Assembly: GCA_002717445.1 (NCBI GenBank)
Contig: PBDY01000001.1
Coordinates: forward strand, 1-58,564
From: Gammaproteobacteria bacterium
GTDB lineage: Bacteria > Pseudomonadota > Gammaproteobacteria > Steroidobacterales > UBA11654
DNA: 58,564 bases
Direction: 5' to 3'
Made by a program: the position numbers and the translations under genes. Below, piece after piece: positions 51,734 to 58,564 of the stretch (positions within the stretch are counted from its first letter, which is position 1; the number at the start of each line of letters is the position of its first letter). The notes below the pieces were generated by a model, which saw only the letters and a program-made list of their open reading frames with translations, had not been told where the DNA came from and made no database searches.

Positions 51734-52732
51734 TCAATTACTGATATCAATGACAATCTTTCCAAGATGGGCTCCTGAAGGCATGCTGTATATTTCATTG
51801 ATTGCCTGATCCATGCTTACAGTTTTATCAATAATGGGGTGAATTTCGTGTTGTTCTAGAAATTGATTTAACTCCATATGGTCTTCTCTGCTTCCGACTG
51901 TAATTCCATGGACATTGACATTTTTGAAAACCATCTCCAAGAGATTTAACTGAACATTGAAACCACCAAGTGCCCCGATGACACTGATGTGTCCACCTAT
52001 TTTGAGTGCATTGAGAGTTTGTGGAAATGTTGACTCACCGCCAATCTCAATGACTAGATCAACTCCTCCATTTGATAATGCAAAGGCCTCATTGCCCCAT
52101 TCGGGGTTTTCATTGTAATTGATGGTTTGATCAGCTCCCAATTCAATTGCTCTTTGAAGTTTTTCATTGCTGCTTGAAGTAATAATCACATTTGCTTGCA
52201 GCGCTTTTAGAATCTGCAAAGCATGAATAGAAACACCTCCTGTGCCCAATAATAATACTGAATCTCCGGAACCAATATTTGCTGCTTTGATGCAAGCCCA
52301 TGCCGTGACTGCTGCACAAGGTATGGTTGATGCTTCTTGATAAGACATATAATCAGGCATGGGCAGCACTGCTTCTTTTGGTAAAACAGCAAACTCAGAG
52401 AGAACTCCGGCTGCATCTGAGCCGGTAGAAATCATTCGATTCTTATTATTGGCATTCCAATCTTGCCAAAATACGGAAGTCACTCGGTCACCAACACTAA
52501 ATTCTGTGACATCATTTCCAACTGCAACAACCTCTCCCGCCCCATCAGAAAGCGGCACAAGGGGTAATTCAATGTTTGGATTATAAAGCCCTTTCGCGAT
52601 CATGAAGTCTCTGAAATTGAGTGATGCAGCATGCACTTTAATCACTACTTCACCAATGCATGGAGTGGGCGTTCCTCTCTCGGCTTGCTGAAAACCATCA
52701 TCATCAAAATTATGTAATTCTATTAATTTCAT
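51734..52732 (-). CDS. Zinc-type alcohol dehydrogenase-like oxidoreductase
   Basis: 332 aa medium-chain dehydrogenase/reductase. N-terminal LNFRDFMIAKGLYN and LVPLSDGAGEVVAVGNDV, NAD(P)-binding GSGDSVLLLGTGGVSIHALQIL near residue 152. The Cys ligands for catalytic and structural zinc are missing, so it is a zinc-free quinone-reductase/crotonyl-CoA-reductase-like member acting on an enal/enone or alcohol. Its stop lies 18 nt before the putative ccmA start, so it may head the ccm operon transcript. Confidence 0.82.
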   Translation of the reverse strand: MKLIELHNFDDDGFQQAERGTPTPCIGEVVIKVHAASLNFRDFMIAKGLYNPNIELPLVPLSDGAGEVVAVGNDVTEFSVGDRVTSVFWQDWNANNKNRMISTGSDAAGVLSEFAVLPKEAVLPMPDYMSYQEASTIPCAAVTAWACIKAANIGSGDSVLLLGTGGVSIHALQILKALQANVIITSSSNEKLQRAIELGADQTINYNENPEWGNEAFALSNGGVDLVIEIGGESTFPQTLNALKIGGHISVIGALGGFNVQLNLLEMVFKNVNVHGITVGSREDHMELNQFLEQHEIHPIIDKTVSMDQAINEIYSMPSGAHLGKIVIDISN

Positions 52733-52815
52733 TTATCTGTACCTCCGTCTTGTTTCAACAAGATATTTTAATACAGGTGGTGATGTTTTGCTGAGATTTG
52801 AGGGGTCACTCAACT

Positions 52816-52860
52816 AAAAAAACTGAGGCCAATCCTGTCAGGGGTTTGGATTGACCTCAG
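52816..52860 (-). terminator. Intrinsic terminator of the Spy-like gene
   Basis: On the minus strand: CTGAGGTCAATCC (52860-52848) pairs with GGATTGGCCTCAG (52835-52823), 12 of 13 pairs, loop of 12, then seven T (52822-52816). Lies 29 bp past the stop of the 52889-53326 gene. Confidence 0.85.
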
Positions 52861-52888
52861 CTACGGTTCTGCCTTTGCGGCAAATTTT

Positions 52889-53326
52889 TTAGTGTTGCTT
52901 TTTCTTATGTTCTTTATGTCGTTTTTTATCTCTTCCTTTTTTTCCTTTTTTGTGGTCTTTCATTTTCCCCTCGCGCATCCTTTCTGCTCGCTGTTCCATG
53001 CGTTGAGAGTTCTTATCAAATTGAGCCATTTGCTCTTGTGAGAGGACTGTTGCAATTTGCTCGTGCGTACCTTCCTTGAGTTCGTCCATGGCATCCATTG
53101 ACTCTTCTCTCATCTCGGCTCTAATTGTTCGGCCTTCTTCGATGCTCGAAGACATGATTGATCTGACTTCGCTTCTTTGATCCTCGGTTAGATCAATATC
53201 CTTGAATAACATTTTGATTGGCGATCGATCGTGATGTTCGTGGGCATAGGCATTGTTTAAGAGAGACAATGAACCCAAGTAGAGTATGGCTCCAATCGCA
53301 AAAGTGAGAGTTTTCATAATTTTCAT
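52889..53326 (-). CDS. Periplasmic Spy/CpxP-like protein
   Basis: 145 aa: signal peptide ending in NNAYA, His-rich mature start (HEHHDRSP), an L-T-x-x-Q element (IDLTEDQRSEVRSIM) and a second LSQEQMAQFDKNSQ repeat of the LTXXQ family, then a very basic His/Lys-rich tail (KKGKKGRDKKRHKEHKKKQH). CpxP/Spy proteins are envelope-stress chaperones or metal-responsive sensors. The gene is divergent from a histidine kinase/regulator pair 135 bp away, the same arrangement as cpxP-cpxRA, which suggests feedback control. The His-rich ends hint at metal binding. Confidence 0.82.
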   Translation of the reverse strand: MKIMKTLTFAIGAILYLGSLSLLNNAYAHEHHDRSPIKMLFKDIDLTEDQRSEVRSIMSSSIEEGRTIRAEMREESMDAMDELKEGTHEQIATVLSQEQMAQFDKNSQRMEQRAERMREGKMKDHKKGKKGRDKKRHKEHKKKQH

Positions 53327-53460
53327 TGGCTGTACCTTTGATGTTTATTTACTGATCATTCTTAACTTAAATATTGAAGTAAATATGAAGAAAAGATGAA
53401 TTGTAAAATTAAACTGCAATAATGAATCTATAATTTGACTTAAATAAACAGAGTTACTAA

Positions 53461-54915
53461 GTGAAAATTTTTCCAAAATTCTTTCTCTCGTATTGGCTCA
53501 GCTTTAGTGCTGTTACGCTGATGATCTTCGCTGTGGGCACTTATACATTTGAGCGTGATTTATTTCGGTTTGTAACCAGAATTGAAACAGCACAGTTACA
53601 AACGTTTGCATCTGAAATTGAAGGTTATTATGCAGAAGTCCAGACTTGGGACTTTCTCAGAGAGGATCCAAGAATGGCAGACCTCATCTTAAGACAAAGA
53701 CGTTCATTTGATGAGAACCTGATCATCCTTCCAAATGTTTTGAACGAAAGAAGGAGATTCCGATTTTCATTCAATAATAAACAAAATAACGAAAGGGCTG
53801 GAAGATTATATCTCCTCGATGAGAACCTAGAAGTCGTGATTGGTAATGAAACTGTTCTCAATGAGATTTCAGCGAGCGAAGCAATTGATAAGGTCTTAAA
53901 AGAACGATTCATTCTTTCTCCGATAAATTTTGAAGATAAGCAAATAGGCACTCTTGCATTACTGATATCAGAGAGATTATATGAGGAAATTGATATGGCT
54001 TTTGCTCGATCAAATAATAAAACCCTTCGTTTCTCAGCCATCGCTGGACTTTTATTTGCTGCAATTATTTCTCTTATTTTAACCATAAATATTACTGGGC
54101 CAATCAGAAAACTAGGCAAAGGCACAAGAAGCTTGATCAGTGGAGAATTTAAAACGAGAGTTTCAATTCAAAACAGAGATGAGCTAGGCAAATTATCAAG
54201 AGACTTTAATATTTTGGCAAAAACATTGGACAAGAACTCGGAATCACAAAAACAATGGCTTGCAGATATTTCACATGAGTTGAGAACGCCAATTGCCATA
54301 TTGAAGAGTGAGCTTGAAGCCGTCGAAGATGGGGTCAGAGAGTTTGATAAAGAAACATTGCAATCACTCACTCATGAGGTCAAAAGAATCAATAATCTTG
54401 TCAATGACCTTTATGAGCTTACACTTGCTGATTTGGGTGCGATGAAATATCAAATGAGAGAAATGGGCATAAGCTCTTGTCTGGAGGCGGTGATCGAACC
54501 CTATCGAGATAGATTTAAATCATCTGAAATTGATTTGTCTGAATCGATTCAAGAAGTCAGTACTTTCTTGGGAGACAGTTATCGATTAGAGCAGCTATTC
54601 ACTAATCTCATTGAGAATACCCTCAGATACACAGACTCACCTGGAAAACTTGATATTGATCTGATTGAGGAGAAGGAAAATATACGAATCACATTCAGTG
54701 ATTCTGCTCCCGGTGTTGATGCAGATGTGATTGAAAAGATATTCGACCGATTCTTCCGAGAAGAGCTATCAAGATCACGAGAAAAAGGTGGGGCCGGCCT
54801 GGGTCTAGCCATATGTCATGAAATCGTTGAGGCACACTCTGGAGAAATAACGGCAACTTCATCTGACCTGGGAGGTTTGTCGATCCAAATTCTTTTGCCA
54901 CGAGGTGATTCATGA
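53461..54915 (+). CDS. Sensor histidine kinase (CpxA/BaeS-like)
   Basis: 484 aa, GTG start at 53461. First helix (residues ~8-28), periplasmic domain (~30-188), second helix (~190-212), HAMP (ITGPIRKLGKGTRSLISGEF), phosphoacceptor His272 in DISHELRTPIAI, N-box LFTNLIENTLRYTD near 377 and G-boxes DSAPGVDADVIEKIF and GGAGLGLAICHEIV. Overlaps the regulator gene by 4 nt. By arrangement with the divergent Spy/CpxP-like gene it probably senses envelope stress or metals. Confidence 0.9.
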   Translation: MKIFPKFFLSYWLSFSAVTLMIFAVGTYTFERDLFRFVTRIETAQLQTFASEIEGYYAEVQTWDFLREDPRMADLILRQRRSFDENLIILPNVLNERRRFRFSFNNKQNNERAGRLYLLDENLEVVIGNETVLNEISASEAIDKVLKERFILSPINFEDKQIGTLALLISERLYEEIDMAFARSNNKTLRFSAIAGLLFAAIISLILTINITGPIRKLGKGTRSLISGEFKTRVSIQNRDELGKLSRDFNILAKTLDKNSESQKQWLADISHELRTPIAILKSELEAVEDGVREFDKETLQSLTHEVKRINNLVNDLYELTLADLGAMKYQMREMGISSCLEAVIEPYRDRFKSSEIDLSESIQEVSTFLGDSYRLEQLFTNLIENTLRYTDSPGKLDIDLIEEKENIRITFSDSAPGVDADVIEKIFDRFFREELSRSREKGGAGLGLAICHEIVEAHSGEITATSSDLGGLSIQILLPRGDS

Positions 54916-55583
54916 AACATGTACTGATTGTTGAAGATGAGAAAAAACTCGCAGATATACTGGCGGAATATCTAAATAAAGATCAGTTTAAAACCACACA
55001 TTTTGAATCTGGGAAAGGGGTCGTCGATTGGGTCAAAGAGAATCAACCCAACATCATCCTTCTAGACCTGATGTTGCCAGACGTCAATGGAAAAGATTTG
55101 TGCAAACAAATCAGGCAATTCTCATCAATACCAATCATTATGGTCACTGCAATGATCGATGAAATTGATCGACTCATAGGTCTTGAATTGGGAGCGGATG
55201 ATTATGTCTGTAAGCCATTCAGTCCAAAAGAAGTTGTTGCCAGAGTCAAAGCAGTATTAAGAAGGTCTGAGGCAGATTTTAATCATGGCGAAATATTTGA
55301 TGCATTTGAAGTGAGCGATGAAACCTACTCAATAAAATTGAATCAAAACCGATTGGATTTGACGCCCGTTGAGTTTCGATTACTCAAAATGTTTCTTCAA
55401 AGCCCAGGAAGGGTATTTAATCGAGATCAAATTCTAGACAACATCTTCGAAGATGGAAGAATTGTTTTGGATCGAACGGTTGATACTCATGTTAAGAATT
55501 TGAGGCATAAGCTAAAATCTGCTGCGCCCGAACACGACTATGTTAGATCCATATATGGAATTGGTTACAGCTTTGAGCTGTAA
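54912..55583 (+). CDS. OmpR-family response regulator
   Basis: 223 aa. Receiver domain with acidic pocket EDEKK at 9-13, phosphoacceptor Asp52 in IILLDLMLPD, conserved Thr/Ser in IMVTAM and Lys in YVCKPFSP near 102. C-terminal winged helix with LTPVEFRLLKMFLQSPGRVFNRDQIL, recognition-helix part VDTHVKNLRHKL. CpxR/BaeR-like. Cognate partner of the kinase upstream (ATGA overlap). Confidence 0.93.
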   Translation: MKHVLIVEDEKKLADILAEYLNKDQFKTTHFESGKGVVDWVKENQPNIILLDLMLPDVNGKDLCKQIRQFSSIPIIMVTAMIDEIDRLIGLELGADDYVCKPFSPKEVVARVKAVLRRSEADFNHGEIFDAFEVSDETYSIKLNQNRLDLTPVEFRLLKMFLQSPGRVFNRDQILDNIFEDGRIVLDRTVDTHVKNLRHKLKSAAPEHDYVRSIYGIGYSFEL

Positions 55584-56174
55584 TCATTCTTTTTTGAAAA
55601 CTCGATAAGGCTCGTAGTCCTCAAGAATGCCGAAATCGCCACTGTATTCATAACCAAAATAATTCTCGAAAAGGAAAATCTTTGGAGGGAAAAAGGTAAA
55701 TGTTGAGAACATGGCAGTGATTGCCATATAGCCAACAAGTATATTTTTCTTCCTTGGGAGCCGCATTGGAGCTTTAACCATAATCTTGTATGAAACAACT
55801 GATGCCAATACCAAACCAAATACCATGGTCATAAGATCCATGATAAAGAAGCCTTGCCCGTATAGAGGTATGGATATAGCAAGATAGCCATAGAATGAGA
55901 GAATAATTCCAACTGGAGTAGCAATGAGTGAAGCCAGCTTGGCATACCAATAATTATTAGCGATGTCTCTCGTATAGGTATATTGAACAAGTGCAAAAAC
56001 TAAGCCTGGCCAGAAATACATCTTAAGATGCTCCCAAACACTTTCATTGACTGCAGAAATGAATGCCAAAGGTGTCCAGAATTCACTCAATTCAAATGAG
56101 AAATGCAGAGCTGAACCGGCTAAAACAACCCAAATAAAGCTGCCAACTTCCCACAAAACCAATTTGATCTTCAT
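55584..56174 (-). CDS. Membrane protein, DUF6512-like
   Basis: 196 aa with five or six hydrophobic helices. The N-terminal third contains AVNESVWEHLKMYFWPGLVFALVQ, which resembles the conserved [FS]NES-x-WEH-LK-x-FWP segment of DUF6512 proteins. Function unknown. Abuts the response-regulator stop tail to tail with no gap and sits 12 nt downstream of the HupE/UreJ-like gene on the same strand. Confidence 0.6.
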   Translation of the reverse strand: MKIKLVLWEVGSFIWVVLAGSALHFSFELSEFWTPLAFISAVNESVWEHLKMYFWPGLVFALVQYTYTRDIANNYWYAKLASLIATPVGIILSFYGYLAISIPLYGQGFFIMDLMTMVFGLVLASVVSYKIMVKAPMRLPRKKNILVGYMAITAMFSTFTFFPPKIFLFENYFGYEYSGDFGILEDYEPYRVFKKE

Positions 56175-56186
56175 ACCTGTCTCACT

Positions 56187-56771
56187 CTATAGGGCACCGA
56201 TTAGGAAATAAAGTCCAGACAGTGCAATCAATCCACCCAATAATCTCAATAAAATTTTACCTTTTTCATAGTGCGTTGAGATGTCTGCAATAACAACCCC
56301 TGTGACATGAAGGATCACTGTCCCTGTCATGAAACCTGTAACATATGGCGGAGGTTCAGCAATTGAAGGAATTTCTTCGCCATGTGCATAACCATGAAAG
56401 ATTGCAAAAATTGCCACGGCCAACATTGCAAAATTTGCATCAATCTTTTTATCGGCAGCCAAAGTTGATCCAAGAAGAAGAACAGACAAAGCAATCCCGA
56501 TCTCGTAACCAGTTAAGCCAGAATAGTTTAACCCTAAAATTCCACCAAAGAACATAACAATGACAAACGTTGCAGGAACCGTCCAGATCGCCCTGCCTCC
56601 AATTTGTGCACTGATCATGCCCACACTGACCATTGCTAATAGGTGGTCAAACCCAAGCACCGGATGTGTGATCCCACTCAAAAAAGGACCATAAGGCAGA
56701 CTTTGGGCTTCATGTGCTGAAAGCACTGAAGAGAAAAAAAGAAGAAATAATATTAAGGTTTTAATCATCAT
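56187..56771 (-). CDS. HupE/UreJ family metal permease-like protein
   Basis: 194 aa. Signal peptide (IKTLILFLLFFSSVLSAHEAQ), then the family motif GPFLSGITHPVLGFDHLLAMVSVGMISAQ (H-P-x-x-G-x-DH), and helices up to LLGGLIALSGLYFLIGAL; HGYAHGEE near 124 is a second conserved His cluster. HupE/UreJ proteins carry nickel or cobalt. No hydrogenase, urease or cobalamin gene lies in the window, so the metal is uncertain. Second codon Met (56768) is an alternative start. Confidence 0.87.
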   Translation of the reverse strand: MMIKTLILFLLFFSSVLSAHEAQSLPYGPFLSGITHPVLGFDHLLAMVSVGMISAQIGGRAIWTVPATFVIVMFFGGILGLNYSGLTGYEIGIALSVLLLGSTLAADKKIDANFAMLAVAIFAIFHGYAHGEEIPSIAEPPPYVTGFMTGTVILHVTGVVIADISTHYEKGKILLRLLGGLIALSGLYFLIGAL

Positions 56772-56774
56772 TGT

Positions 56775-57746
56775 TTATCCTTTTCTTAGGAATTCTAAGA
56801 CTAATTTATTCACTGCTTCTGGTTGATCATAAATGGCTGCATGGCCCGCGTCTTTCACGATTTCAATTTGGAGAGAAGGAATGAGTTTTTTCAAACGTTT
56901 ACTGATCTTCCATGGGTTGTAAAGTACTTCAAATTCACCAAAAATCAAAAGCCCCTGATTTTTAAAGCTTTTCAGTCTATTTTTATCGACGGAGAAGAAG
57001 AATTTACCGATGACTCTTAATGCCTTGATGATATCCACCCTTGATGTTTTCTCATTGTAGATACCGAGTGACTTATCAACACGGTAATGCCTTGTACCCA
57101 AGGCCATCCCCCTTGCAAGTTGTCGATCGAATGAGCCAAACGTCTCTCCAGATCTTGGTTTAGAAAATGATGAGGCCGTCAAATCATCAGACAAAACATC
57201 GGCGTCTTTCTTTCTTGCGGTCAATAACCATTGCCTAAAAGGAAGTCTCGCTCTGGCCAAGCCTGTTGGACCACACATAACTGTTTTACCAATGATGTCT
57301 GCTTTTCTTATTGCCATATCCATTGCCGTTGTTCCACCGGTACTGACCCCGACGATATGAGGCTTTACAAGGCCAAGATTTTGGATAATGTCCTCCAACC
57401 AATCTGTATAGTCTTCGTTGAATACAGAGGGAGGGTTTGAGGCACTCTTTCCAGGTTGCCCAACAATATCAATTGCTAGAACACGAAAATGTTCTGAAAA
57501 TGCGTTGATCTGATGCCTCCATAATGGTGCGCATCCAGCAACGCCAGGGATCAATAAAACCGGTTTCTGATTGACATCCCCTGCTTCAATGATGTGCGTC
57601 TTTCCAAATCTAGTGTCCACAAAGATGCTTTTGTGATCGACTGTAATTTCATCACAGACCCTTTCATACCATGACATCATCTTCTCAAACCCTTCTTTGG
57701 ATTTATAGAGCGATACATCGGGTTGAAAAGTATAATTTTCTATCAT
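56775..57746 (-). CDS. Alpha/beta hydrolase
   Basis: 323 aa cytoplasmic hydrolase. Oxyanion segment VLLIPGVAGCAPLW near residue 79, nucleophile elbow VGVSTGGTTAMD (G-x-S-x-G) near 137, and final His in DAGHAAIYDQPEAVN near 302. Similar to esterase/haloperoxidase or MhpC-like ring-cleavage hydrolases. Immediately 3 nt upstream of the HupE/UreJ-like gene on the same strand, likely one operon. Confidence 0.83.
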   Translation of the reverse strand: MIENYTFQPDVSLYKSKEGFEKMMSWYERVCDEITVDHKSIFVDTRFGKTHIIEAGDVNQKPVLLIPGVAGCAPLWRHQINAFSEHFRVLAIDIVGQPGKSASNPPSVFNEDYTDWLEDIIQNLGLVKPHIVGVSTGGTTAMDMAIRKADIIGKTVMCGPTGLARARLPFRQWLLTARKKDADVLSDDLTASSFSKPRSGETFGSFDRQLARGMALGTRHYRVDKSLGIYNEKTSRVDIIKALRVIGKFFFSVDKNRLKSFKNQGLLIFGEFEVLYNPWKISKRLKKLIPSLQIEIVKDAGHAAIYDQPEAVNKLVLEFLRKG

Positions 57747-57797
57747 CTATAGTCTTTCGTAGAGCAAACACAAATCGGTTTTATCTATTAGCAGGTC

Positions 57798-57884
57798 TGG
57801 TGCCCAGGGCCGGACTCGAACCGGCACGAGAAAAATCTCAACGGATTTTAAGTCCGTAGCGTCTACCAATTCCGCCACCCGGGC
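57798..57884 (-). tRNA. tRNA-Leu (anticodon TAA)
   Basis: On the minus strand GCCCGGG...CCTGGGC closes the acceptor stem (one G-T pair), with D-arm GGCGGAATTGGTAGACGC, anticodon loop ACTTAAAAT centred on TAA, a long variable arm of class II tRNA and T-arm CCGGTTCGAGTCCGG. CCA is encoded (57800-57798). Confidence 0.97.
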
Positions 57885-57893
57885 TTAAACCTG

Positions 57894-57964
57894 AGGCAAG
57901 GACGGGAATCGAACCCGTGTCAACGGCTTTGCAGGCCGCTGCATAACCACTCTGCCACCTTGCC
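57894..57964 (-). tRNA. tRNA-Cys (anticodon GCA)
   Basis: Acceptor GGCAAGG/CCTTGCC, anticodon loop CCTGCAAAG with GCA, T-arm ACGGGTTCGATTCCCGT, discriminator T typical of tRNA-Cys. CCA is not encoded (TCAG follows). Only 9 bp separate it from the tRNA-Leu downstream of it, so both come from one transcript. Confidence 0.96.
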
Positions 57965-58172
57965 TATATCGGGTGAGATTATACCCATATCTTTAGAAAT
58001 TAGCTTCATTGATGTCTTATTTATTGCAACGATGATGCGTGATTTAGCTTATGTTTTTCTTTATTAACTCATTCATCTCTAACTAATTTGCAACGAAAAA
58101 TAGCTTTTTTCTGCTTGAAATTGGTCAATGGGCATAGCATGATTGGTTGTAGCATAATATTTAGGGGTAAAT

Positions 58173-58564
58173 ATGAAACACTCACACAAAAGTTCAAGTA
58201 GAGTTTTTTCGGCTTTTTTTGCAATAGTTTTTGCAATTTCTTCGGTTGCACAAATCGAAGAGATTAAAGTAACGGCAAGGAAAAAGGCTGAGAATCTACA
58301 AGACATTCCTGTGCAAGTAGATGTCATAACTGCACAAGAGATAGAAAGGGCTGGAATAACAAGCTTAGAGGATATCGCGAAGATGTCCGCTTCTATGGTT
58401 TTTGACAATGGCTTCTCTCAGTCAGACACAAGAATCACGCTTAGGGGTTTATCTCCAATAAGAGGCAGGCAAAATGTAGCCGTACTTCAAGATGGTGTCG
58501 ATTTATCATCAGAAAACCTAACCATTGGTGGTGGAACTTCATTGATTAACTCTAGGTTGTTTGA
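58173..58564 (+). CDS. TonB-dependent receptor, 3'-truncated by window edge
   Basis: First 130 codons of an outer-membrane receptor. Signal peptide (SRVFSAFFAIVFAISSVA), a TonB box-like EEIKVTARKKAENLQDIPVQVDV, then the plug domain: ITAQEIERAGITSLEDIAKMSASM, RITLRGLSPIRGRQN, VAVLQDGVDLSS. AGGGG lies 6 nt before the ATG. It probably imports an organic compound or a metal chelate; the ligand is not visible. The barrel lies beyond the window. Confidence 0.9.
   Translation, partial: MKHSHKSSSRVFSAFFAIVFAISSVAQIEEIKVTARKKAENLQDIPVQVDVITAQEIERAGITSLEDIAKMSASMVFDNGFSQSDTRITLRGLSPIRGRQNVAVLQDGVDLSSENLTIGGGTSLINSRLF

Noticed and set aside
1-58564. CRISPR array, prophage, transposon or integron
   Set aside because: No regularly spaced repeats, transposase, integrase or terminal inverted repeats were seen in the window.

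Overview
The window looks like the chromosome of a free-living, probably marine, low-GC gammaproteobacterium. Grounds: a System I cytochrome c maturation operon, an A1-type cytochrome c oxidase whose subunit II carries a heme c domain, a Xanthomonas-style N-acetylcitrulline arginine pathway, three Rieske oxygenases, a TonB-dependent receptor, and dense operons with ATGA/GTGA overlaps. I cannot name the genus. No phage, insertion sequence, integron or CRISPR was seen.

Layout. 1-3.7 kb: end of tmk, holB, a ferredoxin-NADP reductase and a FabH-type ketosynthase. 3.7-9.3 kb: a catabolic operon (flavin monooxygenase, Rieske oxygenase, MFS carrier, trimethylamine-dehydrogenase-like flavoprotein) that looks built for stepwise attack on an imported, probably N-methylated, compound. 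9.3-15.2 kb: proBA, an anchored amidohydrolase, two lipoproteins and a serine hydrolase. 15.4-22.2 kb: a Rieske oxygenase at the head of a cytochrome oxidase operon, a small cytochrome c, and a divergent FNR-family regulator; matches to the FNR operator TTGAT-N4-ATCAA lie in front of these units. 22.3-26.3 kb: iron alcohol dehydrogenase, amidase and malonyl-CoA-synthetase-like ligase. 26.4-37.3 kb: dapB-dapA-dapD-lysA followed by argF'-argG-argAB-argC-argH and an M14-type deacylase. 37.7-43.8 kb: a metallo-beta-lactamase-fold protein, a second SDR/MFS/Rieske/SDR/aldo-keto reductase group. 43.8-52.7 kb: a long minus-strand operon holding ccmABCDEFGHI and accessory genes. 52.9-57.7 kb: a Spy/CpxP-like protein divergent from a two-component system, membrane proteins and a hydrolase. 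57.8-58.6 kb: tRNA-Leu, tRNA-Cys and the start of a TonB receptor.

The main discovery candidate is a pair of homologous transcription attenuators. One precedes the lysine operon (26451-26597), the other the arginine operon (30239-30381). Each has a promoter with identical -35/-10 spacing, a 15-codon leader peptide that appears to start at or next to the transcription start, a 1:2 hairpin, an alternative 2:3 antiterminator and a 3:4 intrinsic terminator. The two peptides end in the same P-A-I-stop, but the control codons just before differ: Lys-Arg-Lys (four Lys in all) before the lysine operon and Arg-Asn-Arg-Arg before the arginine operon. This reads as one ancestral attenuator duplicated and re-tuned by codon substitution. 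Leader-peptide attenuation is classical for his, trp, thr, ilv, leu and phe operons; I know of no described case for lys or arg in Proteobacteria.

Other points: the arginine operon has no ArgE-type deacetylase and instead ends in an aspartoacylase/AstE-superfamily gene; ccmA has no ATG/GTG/TTG start in frame; and the last codons of the trimethylamine-dehydrogenase-like gene recur as a small relic after proA.
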